Shown: positions 1 to 10,180, numbered from the stretch's first letter. The stretch: DNA of 64,000 nt from Enterovibrio coralii (GCF_001559595.1 NZ_LNTY01000049.1:1-64000); one strand, 5' to 3'. Notes: generated by a model not told the origin, from the letters alone. Translations and numbers: made by a program.

Positions 1-590
1 AAGGCTTTTGCTTGGGCAACCGAGGCCTCGGCTTGTTGGAGTTGCTCTGCTCGCGTGCCTGCTAACAACAGGGCAAGGTACTGCTCGGCTTCTTCGAGTG
101 CAGATTCGCAGCGGTCTCTGGACGAGCGCGCGCTGTCCAAATCGGCTTTGCCTTGCATGCCTTTGGAGACCAGTGATTTCGTGCGCGTAAACGCTTTTCT
201 GGCTTCAACCAGTGCCGCTTGTGCGCCGTCCACTGTGGCTTTTGCTTTCGCGATTTCTTCTTGGCGAGGCCCCGCCATAAGCTCTGCTTGTTTGGCTTCA
301 GTCATTGCAAGTTGTGCTAACGCATTGTTCACATCGAGTCTTGCTTGCGTGCTATCCAATCGCGCGATGAGGTCACCTTGCTTTACGGTTTCTCCTTCTG
401 AAACCAAAAGTTCGGTAATGGTTTTTGATACCGGACTCTTGGCGAGATAGCGGTCTTTTTCAATCAAGCCGAGCGCATGGTGTTCTTCTGGCTCAAAACA
501 GCCAGCGAGGAAGAGCGTGCACACGACACCTAGCAATAAGGTCGAGTATCGGCGAAGTAGGTTGGGTGAGGTGGTGACAATGCTGGACAT
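1..590 (-). CDS. HlyD-family periplasmic adaptor lipoprotein (partial, C-terminus outside window)
   Basis: Reading the complement from 590 gives 196 residues of a membrane fusion protein before the window ends. A hydrophobic N-terminus ends in a lipobox (LFLAGC), so it is probably an inner-membrane or periplasmic lipoprotein. A biotinyl-lipoyl-like half follows (VSEGETVKQGDLIARLD), then a long alpha-helical hairpin rich in Ala, Glu and Gln. The phrases 'AGPRQEEI' and 'AGTRAEQL' are typical of YbhG/YhiI-like adaptors of ABC-2 exporters rather than of RND pumps; that subfamily call is inference. The start has only a weak ribosome binding site. It is divergent from the RodA-like gene. The partner transporter would lie to the left, outside the window. 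Confidence 0.85.
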   Translation of the reverse strand, partial: MSSIVTTSPNLLRRYSTLLLGVVCTLFLAGCFEPEEHHALGLIEKDRYLAKSPVSKTITELLVSEGETVKQGDLIARLDSTQARLDVNNALAQLAMTEAKQAELMAGPRQEEIAKAKATVDGAQAALVEARKAFTRTKSLVSKGMQGKADLDSARSSRDRCESALEEAEQYLALLLAGTRAEQLQQAEASVAQAKA

Positions 591-801
591 AATGGAATCC
601 AAATGTGAGTGGCGATAGATTTATCTTACTCTTTGAATTCATTGTTAAAAGGTGAATAATTCCGCAAAAACCACGTAGTGATTGAAAAAGTTTTACGGAG
701 CAACAGTAGAGAACACCTCTGTATTTTCGAAAAGAATCGTTACTTTTTCCGAGAACCCAATATACTAGTGCCTCGCCTTGTTGTTGTAAGAGATACCTTC
801 C

Positions 802-1920
802 GTGTCGATGATTCGCCCTCGGCTCGATTACCCGCTGTTTGCTGCAATCTGCACATTGATCGCTTTAGGCTCCATGAGTGTGTGGAGCGCGAGTGGTTAC
901 AGCGTTCCGATTATTGAGCGTCATTTAGCGCGAGCATTTATGGCTATTTTTGCCTTGCTTGCATTGTCTACTATCCCAGCCAAGAAATTTAAAGATCTGG
1001 CACCGCACCTATTCGGTTTGGCCGTCATTTTGTTAGTTGGCGTTATCATTGCTGGTGATACCACCAACGGTGCTAAACGTTGGCTAGCCCTTGGTCCTGT
1101 TCGCTTCCAGCCTTCTGAGCTGGTGAAAGTGGCCGTGCCCATGATGGTGGCCTGGTTAATTGTGAAAGACCCCGGCAGGCCGAATTTCCAGAAAATTATT
1201 CTCTGTGCGCTCGTCACGGCGGTGCCTGCAGGTTTAATTGTTATTCAGCCTGACCTTGATGGCTCCATCTTCACTGTCATGTATGCCTTGTTCGTGCTCT
1301 TCCTTGCCGGGATGAGCTGGAAAATCATTGGCTCTGTGTTGATAACCGTTGCGTCGTCTGTACCTTTGATGTGGTTCTTCTTTATGGAGGAGTACCAGAA
1401 AAAGCGTGTTACCCAGTTCCTGAATCCGGAATCTGACCCACTCGGTGCGGGTTACCAAATCATCCAATCGCTGATCGCGATTGGCTCCGGTGGCTTTAAA
1501 GGCAAAGGGTTTATGAATGCGACTCAAGGTCAGCTTGGGTTTATTCCTGAAAGCCATACAGACTTCATTTTCTCGACCTTTGCTGAGGAGTGGGGCTTTA
1601 TTGGCAGCGTAGTGATCATCTTGCTCTACTTGTTTATTGCAGGTCGTGCATTGTGGTTGGCTGCTAACGCTCCTGCACCTTTCTCGCGTTTGGTGAGCGG
1701 TGCGTTGGCGATGAGTTTCTTCCTTTATGCCTTTATTAACTTGGGCATGGTGAGTGGTTTGCTGCCTGTGATGGGGAGCCCGTTACCGTTTATCAGTTAT
1801 GGTGGTACGGCTATGATCACCCAAGGGGCATGTTTCGGCATCATCATGGCGCTGTGCTGTGGTAAGCAACCGACGCAGGCTACCTGGAGTCATCGAACCT
1901 TCTCGAAGTCGTCAATGTAG
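802..1920 (+). CDS. rodA: RodA-like SEDS peptidoglycan glycosyltransferase
   Basis: 372-residue polytopic protein of the FtsW/RodA/SpoVE (SEDS) family, which polymerises lipid II into glycan strands together with a class B penicillin-binding protein. Visible signatures are 'LGPVRFQPSELVK', the extracellular-loop motif 'PESHTDFIF' whose Asp is the catalytic residue in SEDS enzymes, and 'PFISYGG' near the C-terminus. About ten membrane segments are apparent. The start is GTG at 802 after an AAGAGA site; ATG at 808 is an alternative. Oddities: the family's 'QPDLGT' reads 'QPDLDGS', and no PBP2 gene (mrdA) or rlpA lies beside it, unlike the usual elongasome operon. It may be a second RodA paralogue rather than the housekeeping copy. 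Confidence 0.88.
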   Translation: MSMIRPRLDYPLFAAICTLIALGSMSVWSASGYSVPIIERHLARAFMAIFALLALSTIPAKKFKDLAPHLFGLAVILLVGVIIAGDTTNGAKRWLALGPVRFQPSELVKVAVPMMVAWLIVKDPGRPNFQKIILCALVTAVPAGLIVIQPDLDGSIFTVMYALFVLFLAGMSWKIIGSVLITVASSVPLMWFFFMEEYQKKRVTQFLNPESDPLGAGYQIIQSLIAIGSGGFKGKGFMNATQGQLGFIPESHTDFIFSTFAEEWGFIGSVVIILLYLFIAGRALWLAANAPAPFSRLVSGALAMSFFLYAFINLGMVSGLLPVMGSPLPFISYGGTAMITQGACFGIIMALCCGKQPTQATWSHRTFSKSSM

Positions 1921-1932
1921 TGACAAAAACAA

Positions 1933-1958
1933 AAAAGGCAGGGATTTCCCTGCCTTTT
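1933..1958. terminator. Bidirectional rho-independent terminator between rodA and RND pump
   Basis: Stem GGCAGGGA / TCCCTGCC with a two-base loop, flanked by A-run on the left and T-run on the right, so it can serve both convergent genes. Confidence 0.85.
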
Positions 1959-1971
1959 CTATTTCTAGCCA

Positions 1972-4900
1972 TCAAGTACTGGGCTTGGGTTGATCTTCCA
2001 ATTCCTCCTGAAGCTCAACTTCTTCCTCTTCGTCTAAATCCCCTTCATGCAAACGGTGTCCGCCTGCAATGTAGGTATAAAGCACTGGCAACACAAAGAG
2101 GGTGAACAGCGTACCTACGGCGAGACCCGCGACGATAACCAGACCGATATTGTAACGAGAGGCTGCACCTGCGCCTGTTGCGAACAGCAATGGAATCAAA
2201 CCCGCAATCATTGCGGAGGTGGTCATCAGGATAGGGCGAAGACGCACTGTCGCCGCTTCCACAATCGCATCTTGTTTAGAAACGCCTTTGTGGATTTGCT
2301 CCTCTTTGGCCACCTCACACATCAAGATTCCGTGTTTGGTGATTAGACCAACAAGGGTGATCAAACCAACTTGCGAGTAGATGTTCAGCGAGGTCTCTCC
2401 GGAGATATGCGTCCAGCCCAATGCAATCAAGGCACCGCTAATCGCCAGCGGAACGGTACACATAATAACCAACGGGTCTCGCCAGCTTTCGAACTGACTT
2501 GCCAGCACCAAGAAGATAATCGCCAGTGCTAGAGCAAAGGTCACGTATAGCGAGCTACCTTCTTCAACGAACTGTCGAGACTCACCACCAAACGAATAGG
2601 TGTAACCTTGCGGCAAATCGGTAGCAGCAATGCCTTCGAAGAAGCTAATCGCATCACTCATGGCAACGTTAGGCGCAGGAACCGCAGAGATATTGATAGA
2701 GTTCATTTGGTTAAAGTGAGGCAGTGTTTTCGCCTGACCTTTGACCGAGAAACTCACCAAACTCGACAGTGGAATCGCCTCACCGTTTTGGGCCGTCACG
2801 TAGTACTTGCTGATGAGATGCGGATTCGCGCGGTCTTCACGCACCAACTCAGGGATAACCTCGTAAGAGCGACCGTCGATGTTCACGCGGTTGATGTAGC
2901 CGCCACTCATCATGCTGCCCAAGGTTTGACCGATAGCTTGCATGGTAACGCCATACGCACCCGCTGCATCACGGTCGATGGAAAGCTGAACCAAACCAGA
3001 GTCGTATTTCAAATCCACATCTGAGTACACAAATAGTGGGCTGGCTTTTGCCTTGTCGAGGATTTTGCTACCTATGTTGTAGATGGTTTCGAAATCCGCT
3101 GGGCTGGTAATGATGAACTGAATGGGCAAACCGCCAGATGCACCCGGCAGCGAGGGCATTTGATATGCGGTTGCATTAATACCAGGCAGCTTTTTCGCGG
3201 CTTTGTTGACGGTATCAGAGATCTCTTTTTGGCTTTCCGAACGCTCACTCCAAGGGATCAAGGGGCCAATTGCAATACCCTGACTACTCGTCGGCACACC
3301 AATCAATGCCAACGACGCTTCCGCTTGTGGCTGCTCACCTAGAATCTTCGAGATAAGCTCCATGTTGGCCTGAATGTAGTCATTGTTTGAGGTCGATGGC
3401 GTATTACCAATCACTACGACCACGCCCTGATCTTCATCTGGTGCAAGCTGTGAGGGAATGAAGCTGAACAATACAGGTAGAGACACCAACACGATGAGCG
3501 CGAAAAAGACGACGGTCTTTTTGTGGTCGAGCACTGCGTGTAAGCCACGTTGATACTTGTTCGTCAGTCCTGAAAGGACGCGCTCTACCGTTTCCTCAAA
3601 CTTGTCAGGCTTGGTGTGTGGCTTGAGCATTTTCGAACACATCATGGGTGACAGCGTTAGCGCCACGAAGCCGGAGATAAACACTGAGCCTGCCAGCGTC
3701 AATGCGAACTCTTTAAACAGCGACCCCGTGATCCCGCCCATCAAAGCAATCGGCGCGTACACTGCCGCGAGAGTAATGGTCATCGAGATTACGGGCACGG
3801 CGATTTCGCGTGTGGCATCAACCGCGGCTTTAAACGGTTTCACACCCATCTTGATATGACGGTCGACGTTTTCCACCACCACGATGGCGTCATCCACCAC
3901 CAGACCGATTGCGAGCACCATGGCGAGCAGTGTCATCAGGTTAAGTGTGAAGCCAAAGCCTTGCATCACGAACATCACGCCTATCAGTGACAACGGGATG
4001 GTGACGATAGGAATGACAACCGCACGGAAAGAGCCAAGGAAAAGCAGGATAACGACAATTACAATGACTGCCGCTTCAACAATGGTTTTGATGACTTCGT
4101 CGATGGAGTCAGTGATTGCTTCGGTGGAGTCATAGAGCACTGAGGCGTCAATGTTTGACGGCAGGTTGCGATGAATCGACTCAAACTGAACACGAATACC
4201 TGCGGCAACATCGAGCGGGTTAGCGGTTGGTGTGGCATTAACACCAACGATAACCGCTTCACGTCCATTCGCGAGTGCACGCGTGCTGTCAGAGCTTTTG
4301 CTCATGTTCACTTCAGCGACATCACGAAGGTGCACGACCTGACCGCCTTGGCTTTTGATGACCAAGTTTTTCAGCCCTTCAACCGTGTCTACCTGACTGT
4401 CGATGGTACTGTTCAAAATGGTCAAATAGCTGTTGAACTGACCAACGGCGGACTGGTAGTTGTTTTGCTGAAGAATACTGATGAGCTGGCTGGTGGACAG
4501 GTTGTATTGCCCGAGTTTTTCAGGATCTGGCCATATACGTAGCGCAAAGGGCGCACCGCCCATCATGGCAATATTCGACACGCCATTCACGGTTGAAAGC
4601 TGCGGATTCACAACCCGTTCGAGGTAGTCTGCAATCTGGCTTGAGTTCAACTCACCACTGAAAAACGAAATGTACATGATGGAGGTGGTGGAACCGGTCG
4701 AAGAGGTCACGGACGGATCGTAGGCCTCTTGCGGTAGCTGGTTTGCGACTGAGTTTATCTGCGAAAGCACGTTGGCAAGTGCTTCTTCAGGGTTGGTGTT
4801 GAGCAGCATGTTCAAGACTATGCTGGACGCCCCTAGCTGACTAGAGGATGTCATAAAGTCGAGGTTATCAACCTGAGACAGCGCTTGTTCTAACGGCTGG

Positions 4901-5091
4901 GTAATAAAACCCTCTACCAACTCAGCATCTGCGCCAGGGTAAGCGGTCGCTACCGTTATTACCGTGTTGGTCATGTCGGGGTACTGACGAACCTGTAGGT
5001 CTTTTAGCGCGTTGAGCCCAAGCAACAGCAACAAGATGCTGAGCGATGCCGCCATCACGGGGCGGTATATGAAGATATCGGTAAATTTCAT
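1972..5091 (-). CDS. RND-family (HAE1) multidrug efflux permease
   Basis: 1039-residue inner-membrane proton/drug antiporter of the AcrB/MexB/MexF type, full length for the family. It starts 'MKFTDIFIYRPVMA', has the first membrane helix, two large periplasmic loops and twelve predicted helices. The proton-relay pair Asp-Asp is in 'GLVVDDAIVVVENV' near residue 405, and the matching Lys is in 'GLITKHGILM' near residue 940. The C-terminus is acidic (a run of D/E ending 'DQPKPST'). It lies 11 bases downstream of its adaptor gene and is transcribed with it. No outer-membrane TolC-like gene is adjacent, so it probably uses a chromosomal TolC. Substrates cannot be told from the sequence. Confidence 0.95.
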   Translation of the reverse strand: MKFTDIFIYRPVMAASLSILLLLLGLNALKDLQVRQYPDMTNTVITVATAYPGADAELVEGFITQPLEQALSQVDNLDFMTSSSQLGASSIVLNMLLNTNPEEALANVLSQINSVANQLPQEAYDPSVTSSTGSTTSIMYISFFSGELNSSQIADYLERVVNPQLSTVNGVSNIAMMGGAPFALRIWPDPEKLGQYNLSTSQLISILQQNNYQSAVGQFNSYLTILNSTIDSQVDTVEGLKNLVIKSQGGQVVHLRDVAEVNMSKSSDSTRALANGREAVIVGVNATPTANPLDVAAGIRVQFESIHRNLPSNIDASVLYDSTEAITDSIDEVIKTIVEAAVIVIVVILLFLGSFRAVVIPIVTIPLSLIGVMFVMQGFGFTLNLMTLLAMVLAIGLVVDDAIVVVENVDRHIKMGVKPFKAAVDATREIAVPVISMTITLAAVYAPIALMGGITGSLFKEFALTLAGSVFISGFVALTLSPMMCSKMLKPHTKPDKFEETVERVLSGLTNKYQRGLHAVLDHKKTVVFFALIVLVSLPVLFSFIPSQLAPDEDQGVVVVIGNTPSTSNNDYIQANMELISKILGEQPQAEASLALIGVPTSSQGIAIGPLIPWSERSESQKEISDTVNKAAKKLPGINATAYQMPSLPGASGGLPIQFIITSPADFETIYNIGSKILDKAKASPLFVYSDVDLKYDSGLVQLSIDRDAAGAYGVTMQAIGQTLGSMMSGGYINRVNIDGRSYEVIPELVREDRANPHLISKYYVTAQNGEAIPLSSLVSFSVKGQAKTLPHFNQMNSINISAVPAPNVAMSDAISFFEGIAATDLPQGYTYSFGGESRQFVEEGSSLYVTFALALAIIFLVLASQFESWRDPLVIMCTVPLAISGALIALGWTHISGETSLNIYSQVGLITLVGLITKHGILMCEVAKEEQIHKGVSKQDAIVEAATVRLRPILMTTSAMIAGLIPLLFATGAGAASRYNIGLVIVAGLAVGTLFTLFVLPVLYTYIAGGHRLHEGDLDEEEEVELQEELEDQPKPST

Positions 5092-5102
5092 TCCCGTGCT
5101 CC

Positions 5103-6205
5103 TTACAGTTGCGGCATTTTGTCAGGCACGGAGATTGGGTTTGGAACTATGTCGACCTTAGTGTTGTTACCAAGGTTCAAAATTCCAGTGGTGACGACTT
5201 CTTCATCAAACTTCAAATCGCCTGAAATCAGCGCGTTGTTGCCGCTTCTTTCAAGCACTTCAACGGTGACTTGTTTAACGCGTGTGTCGTTGTCTTTCTT
5301 CTCAACCACAAAGATAGAGTTGCCATACAGCGCAAAGACAATCGCGGTTTGAGGCACAACAAACTGTTTTTCGAGATTGGTCAGCGCAATGTTTACATCG
5401 GCAAACATTCCGCCACGAAGTGTACCGTCGTCATTTGGTAATTCCGCTTGCACCATCACCAAACCGGTTTGATTGTTCACCACAGGCTCAATCGCGTTGA
5501 TTTTGCCTTCGTAGACACGGCCTGGAAACGCCTCAACCGTCAAAGAAATTGGCTGGCCGATGGCAATTTTGCCAATGTCCGCCTGAGGCACACTAAAGCG
5601 CACGCGCATTGAAGAAAGATCGTCAAGACGCACAATGTCGGTACCCGCTGAAACATATTGTCCGAGGTTGACGTTACGAATACCTAGTTGGCCGTTGAAC
5701 GGTGCTTTGATCTCTCGCTGCGCGATGGTGGCTTGGAGGCTTTCGATGTTCGCTTGCAAAGATTCATATTTGGACTGCGCTGTTTCAAGGCTTTGCTCTG
5801 ATACTGAGCGTTCTTTGTAGAGCTTTTGCAGTCGTAAAAAGTCGTCGCGCACGGACGGGAGTTGTACTTGCTGCGCTTTTAAATCGGCTTGCTGAACAGA
5901 AGAGTCCAGACTCACCAAAACGGTTCCGGCTTCAACAGAAGCCCCGTTGTCGAAGTTAATGGCAGTGACAATACCAGATACTTCGTTGGAGACGTCAACA
6001 CCTTGATTAGGTTCAATAAACCAATTGCCTGAATACCTTGGGGCCAAACGGTTGGCGCAAGTTTTTCAACAGACACGGGGTAAACTGGTTCTGGAAGGTT
6101 AGCCAATGCGGTTTCAATTTTGTTATTCACGAAAAGGTTAAAGCCAATCACAGTGCCAAAAGCCAGCACAGCGACCACTATCATCCCTAATACCCATCTA
6201 TTCAT
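5103..6205 (-). pseudogene. RND efflux periplasmic adaptor subunit (one-base frameshift as sequenced)
   Basis: Partner of the RND permease: the adaptor that bridges pump and outer-membrane channel. The N-terminus reads from ATG at 6205 (GGAG site 9 bases upstream): 'MNRWVLGM' plus a membrane anchor, continuing to 'VWPQGIQAIG'. The remainder is in another frame beginning 'FIEPNQGVDV', with lipoyl, coiled-coil hairpin and beta-barrel regions to 5103. Restoring one A to the three-A run at 6018-6020 joins the two exactly at the place where family members continue 'AIG-FIEPNQG', giving about 367 residues. The break is therefore a single missing base, either a sequencing slip or a recent mutation. 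If real, the pump would lack a functional adaptor. Confidence 0.85.
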
Positions 6206-6477
6206 CTGATGATTCTCCAAGTGTTTACTTTGGTGAGAGTTTTGGATCTTGCGTGTCTGAGAAAGACACAAATAAACACGCTGAGTGAGTCAGGTCTGAG
6301 ATTCGCCAACACGTGAAGCAAATAATCAAGTTGTTTCATATTCACTCTATTTATGCTTTAAGTTCACTCAGAAGTATAAGCAAGGGTTTTAATGGTTGTG
6401 TTTCCAAGTTGGGACGATTTGATTAAAGGGGTAAGTAAGGTGTTGTTTTATAGGGTAGGATCTTGAACAGAGGTACT
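6206..6477. other. Intergenic region upstream of RND operon
   Basis: No convincing gene. It should hold the promoter of the RND adaptor-pump operon, which reads leftwards; no regulator gene or clear operator palindrome was seen. Confidence 0.4.
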
Positions 6478-6502
6478 AAAAAAGGAGGCAATGTGCCTCC
6501 TT
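6478..6502 (-). terminator. Terminator of the betaine-type binding protein gene
   Basis: Stem AAGGAGGCA / TGCCTCCTT with a three-base loop; on the minus strand it is followed by a run of six T. Confidence 0.8.
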
Positions 6503-6521
6503 CAATACAAGATGTGAAAGA

Positions 6522-7508
6522 CTACAGTGCTTGTTTTACTTTTTCCGCCACGTCTGCAGGCACCCACTGGGTCCAGACTTGCGGATAGCTTTCGAGGAAT
6601 TCAAACGCTGCAATTTCGCCATCTGCTTGGTTTTCTTCCATCCAAGCCATCATCGCGCTCATGTCTGCATTTGAGTATGAACGGTTGCTGATATAGGCGT
6701 AAGCAGCAGGTGATTCTTGAGCGAAGCTTTCTGTGGTGATGGTGTTTACGGCAGAGGGTGGATAAGCCGTCACCTTCGGCTCAAGGCAATCTGCTTGCGT
6801 AATACATTGCTCATAATGTGCAGGATCCGGTGCAACGCCGAAATCCACTTTAACCATTTCATAGCGGCCAAGCACGGGTGTTGGTGACCAATAATAGCCA
6901 AACCAAGGCTTTTCACGGTCATATGCGCGAGCAATAGAACCTGCCAACGCTGCACCTGAGCCGGGGTCGACTTGTTCAAAGCCTGCTTTTTCTAGTTCAA
7001 GAGCATCAAACAAATGACCTGCCGTAATTTGACATGTCCACCCCGCAGGGCATGTCATAAAGCCAGAAACGCCATCTTCTTCTGGATGAGGAAACAATGC
7101 TGCGTTGGCCTTAATGCCTTCAATGGTGGCGAGTTCTGGGTTTTTATCCACCATGTACTTTGGAACCCAAAAGCCCTCTTCGCCACCTTCCGTAAAGGCT
7201 TTACCTGCGAAACGCAACTTACCTTCTTTTTGCCCTTTCTCAAGCATCTCTTTATGCGAATTGCTCCAAAACTCTGGGGCAATATCCGGCTCGCCCTTTT
7301 CAGACATTGAAATGCCTGTCGGCATGGTATCGCCGGGAACGAGTTCAGCATTGCAGTCGTAGCCATGTTCCAAAATGAATTGATCAACGTGCGCCATTAA
7401 GGTGGCGGAATTCCAGTTCATATCTGCGATGGTGACATCGCCACATTCTTCAGCAGAAACGAAAGGAGAGAGGGCAAGTAACGGCAGCGAGAGATAGCGA
7501 GCATGCAT
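6522..7508 (-). CDS. Glycine betaine/choline-type ABC substrate-binding protein (OpuAC family)
   Basis: 328-residue exported solute-binding protein. ATG at 7508 is chosen because a GGAG site sits 9 bases before it; the signal peptide 'MHARYLSLPLLALSPFVSA' precedes the mature start 'EECGDVTIADMNW'. The OpuAC/ProX-like fold is suggested by 'DMNWNSATLMAHVDQFILE', 'PDIAPEFW' and several Trp residues of the kind that form quaternary-amine cages. Four Cys in the mature protein (for example 'MTCPAGWTC') may make disulfides. No matching ATPase or permease is next to it; the divergent ABC operon is of another family. The ligand (choline, betaine, or a related methylated amine) is inferred from family only. 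Confidence 0.85.
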   Translation of the reverse strand: MHARYLSLPLLALSPFVSAEECGDVTIADMNWNSATLMAHVDQFILEHGYDCNAELVPGDTMPTGISMSEKGEPDIAPEFWSNSHKEMLEKGQKEGKLRFAGKAFTEGGEEGFWVPKYMVDKNPELATIEGIKANAALFPHPEEDGVSGFMTCPAGWTCQITAGHLFDALELEKAGFEQVDPGSGAALAGSIARAYDREKPWFGYYWSPTPVLGRYEMVKVDFGVAPDPAHYEQCITQADCLEPKVTAYPPSAVNTITTESFAQESPAAYAYISNRSYSNADMSAMMAWMEENQADGEIAAFEFLESYPQVWTQWVPADVAEKVKQAL

Positions 7509-7767
7509 GGCAGAAATCTCCGATTTAGACAAAAGAGTATTGTTGTTTTAGACCTGTCTAAGATAACAAACTGGATGTAATCATTGTTGCCAAATTGTTT
7601 TTAAATGTGATGAAAGTGACGCGAAAACCTTATTAATTGGAGTGTAATGCGTTTTTTGACTACATCTTGTATTGATCCGTCTCTCACTAGAGATCATGGA
7701 CTTTGATTAATGTTAACACCCTGTTATAGGCTTTATATGTTTAGAGGTGTAAGGGAAATCATTAAGT

Positions 7768-8879
7768 ATGCAATCTGGTAATGGCGGGAATAACTCAGGG
7801 TTTCCTTTTGTTAAGTTCGATAATGTCCAAAAGAGCTATGACGGCAAATCTTTGGTGGTCAAAGGATTTGAAATGGACATTGATCAAGGGGAATTTATTA
7901 CCCTGCTCGGGCCGTCCGGATCAGGAAAGTCTACGGTACTCATGATGATGGCTGGCTTTGAACAGCTACCCACGGTGAAATTTACCTCAACGGCAATCCA
8001 ATAAAAACCTTGCCACCCCACAAGCGGGGCATCGGTTTGGTTTTTCAAAACTATGCACTTTTCCCGCATATGACGGTGGAAGAGAACCTTGCCTTCCCGT
8101 TACAAGTTCGTAACTTATCCAAATCGGAAATTGAAGACAAAGTGAGGCGCGCATTAGACATGGTGCGTCTCTCTGACTTTGGTCACCGCCGACCTGCTCA
8201 TCTTTCAGGTGGACAGCAGCAACGTGTTGCCGTTGCGCGAGCCTTGGTTTTCGAGCCTGAGCTGGTCTTGATGGACGAACCCTTGGGCGCGTTGGATAAA
8301 AATCTGCGAGAAGAGATGCAATATGAGATCAAACACATTCAGGAAGATCTCGGCGTTACTATGATTTATGTAACGCATGACCAATCCGAAGCACTCACCA
8401 TGTCAGACCGTATTGCGGTATTTAACGATGGGATCGTACAGCAACTCGCAACGCCTGAAGAACTCTATGAACGCCCAGTGAATGCGTTTGTTGCTCAATT
8501 CATCGGTGAGAATAACCGCTTAAAAGGCGACGTGATTTCGCTAGATAGCCAACGTTGTCAAGTTAAAGTACCGAATGGTGACGTGATAACCGCTAAACCC
8601 GTTGCAGTTGGTAAAGAGGGCGAGATTTCAACGCTTTCCTTACGTCCAGAGCGCATCATCATCAACCCGTCTCAGGGAACGCTCCCCAATATTTTTGATG
8701 CCCAGGTAGAAGAAGTTATCTACCTCGGTGATCACCTGCGCACGCGCGTGAAAGTGTGTGAAAGCGATGAATTTATTATAAAAACACCGAATGCCGAAGG
8801 GCATCCGAATTTACGTCGTGGCGACATGATTAGGATTGGCTGGTCCGAAGAAGACTGCCGAGCCTTAGATGCATCATAG
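7768..8879 (+). pseudogene. Spermidine/putrescine-type ABC transporter ATPase, PotA-like (one-base frameshift as sequenced)
   Basis: ATP-binding subunit of a polyamine-type importer, about 370 residues when repaired. Walker A is 'LLGPSGSGKST', Q-loop 'VFQNYALFPHMTVEEN', signature 'LSGGQQQRVAVARAL', Walker B 'VLMDEPLGALD', H-loop 'THDQSEAL', followed by a TOBE domain. The frame breaks just after 'MAGFEQ': adding one C next to 7966 restores 'GFEQPTHGEIYLNGNPIK' and joins both parts. ATG at 7768 has an AAGGG site. It heads an ATPase-binding protein-permease-permease cluster. The break looks like a lost base in a CC pair. Confidence 0.88.
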
Positions 8880-9051
8880 GCATCGACTTTACGGAATTAG
8901 CTGAGTATGAGGCGGCGGACATCCGCCCATGGCTAGCGAAAGTACTGAATATGGATTGCGATGAACGCAGTAGTTCTGTGCCGTAGTAACGTGCAGAAGT
9001 GAATTCCTGTCCTGCTCAGGCTTAACAAGCGAAAGACTTGAGGAGAAAACA

Positions 9052-10137
9052 ATGAAGAAACTAGCGTTACATGCCGCAATCCTTGCAGGGTGTGCTAGCT
9101 TGGCGACCACAGCTGTCGCTGACGAGACGTTGAATGTTGTGTCTTGGGGGGGCGCATACACGGCAAGCCAAACTAAGGCTTACCACGAACCTTGGACTGA
9201 AAAGACGGGCGTGAAAATCGTTAACATCGATAAGTCATCGAACGCGCTTTCTGGTCTGCGTGCGCAGGTTGAATCTGACAACGTCACGTGGGATTTAGTC
9301 GATATTCTACCGTCGGATGCGATTGTCGCGTGTGATGAAGGGCTGGCTGAGCCGCTCGACCATGACGTGTTGTTGGCGGCTGCGCCAGACGGCACGGTGG
9401 CGACTAAGGACTTCTTGGCGGGCTCTCTGACCGAGTGTTTCGTACCGTCCATCGTTTACTCCAATATTATCGCTTACAACACTGAGCTATTTAATGGCAA
9501 GAAGCCATCAAAAATTGATGATGTGTTTGACCTGAAAAATTTCCCAGGCAAACGTGCGTTGCAGAAAAAGCCAATCAACAACCTAGAGTGGGCGTTGGTT
9601 GCTGACGGTGTTCCCTCTGAAGAAGTGTACGAAGTGCTTTCTACCGAAGAAGGCGTTAAGCGTGCGTTTAAAAAGCTGGATACCATTAAAGACTCTGTGA
9701 TTTGGTGGGAAGAAGGTGCACAGCCACCGCAGTTGCTGGCAGATAAAGAAGTGGCGTTTGCTTCGGCATATAACGGTCGTATCTTTAACGCAGCGGTTAA
9801 TGAAAAGCAGCCGTTTGACATTATCTGGGATGGTCAGGTGTTTGAGCTTGATGGTTGGGTTGTGCCAAAAGGCAAACTGGACAAAGTGAAGGACTACCTG
9901 CGCTTTGCGACAGACTCTCAACGTCTGGCCGATCAGGCTAAGTACATTTCTTACGGTCCAGCACGTAACTCTTCTGCGGGCATGGTAAGTACGCATGCTG
10001 ATACAGGTATCGACATGAAACCTCACATGCCGACTTACGCACCTAACTTCGTGACTGCAATTCCTAAAGACGATGAGTTTTGGGCTGACAACGGTGATGA
10101 ACTGGCACAGCGTTTTAACGCGTGGTTAGCGCAGTAA
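9052..10137 (+). CDS. Polyamine-type ABC substrate-binding protein (PotD/PotF-like)
   Basis: 361-residue periplasmic binding protein. The signal peptide ends around 'TTAVA-DETLNVVSWGG', and the mature start 'NVVSWGGAY' is typical of the family-1 polyamine/opine binding proteins. A good AGGAGA site precedes ATG at 9052. Motifs include 'ILPSDAIVACDEG', 'ECFVPSIVYSNIIAYN' and 'WALVADGV'. It lies 170 bases after the ATPase and before the two permeases. A terminator hairpin just downstream probably lets the binding protein be made in excess over the permeases. Ligand could be a polyamine or another cationic compound. Confidence 0.9.
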   Translation: MKKLALHAAILAGCASLATTAVADETLNVVSWGGAYTASQTKAYHEPWTEKTGVKIVNIDKSSNALSGLRAQVESDNVTWDLVDILPSDAIVACDEGLAEPLDHDVLLAAAPDGTVATKDFLAGSLTECFVPSIVYSNIIAYNTELFNGKKPSKIDDVFDLKNFPGKRALQKKPINNLEWALVADGVPSEEVYEVLSTEEGVKRAFKKLDTIKDSVIWWEEGAQPPQLLADKEVAFASAYNGRIFNAAVNEKQPFDIIWDGQVFELDGWVVPKGKLDKVKDYLRFATDSQRLADQAKYISYGPARNSSAGMVSTHADTGIDMKPHMPTYAPNFVTAIPKDDEFWADNGDELAQRFNAWLAQ

Positions 10138-10149
10138 GGTAAAGCTTTA

Positions 10150-10180
10150 ATGGCGGGCAATGAATGCCCGCCATTTTTCG
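10150..10180 (+). terminator. Hairpin between binding protein and permease genes (partial terminator)
   Basis: Stem ATGGCGGGCA / TGCCCGCCAT, loop five bases, then ATTTTTCGTTTTT. Because the permease genes follow in the same direction with no obvious other promoter, partial read-through is likely. Confidence 0.8.

Noticed and set aside
2608..3024. 138-codon plus-strand frame opposite the RND pump
   Set aside because: Antisense shadow; the minus strand encodes conserved pump sequence throughout.
8889..9161. 90-codon minus-strand frame over the start of the binding protein gene
   Set aside because: Antisense to a clear signal peptide and ribosome binding site; no homology signs.
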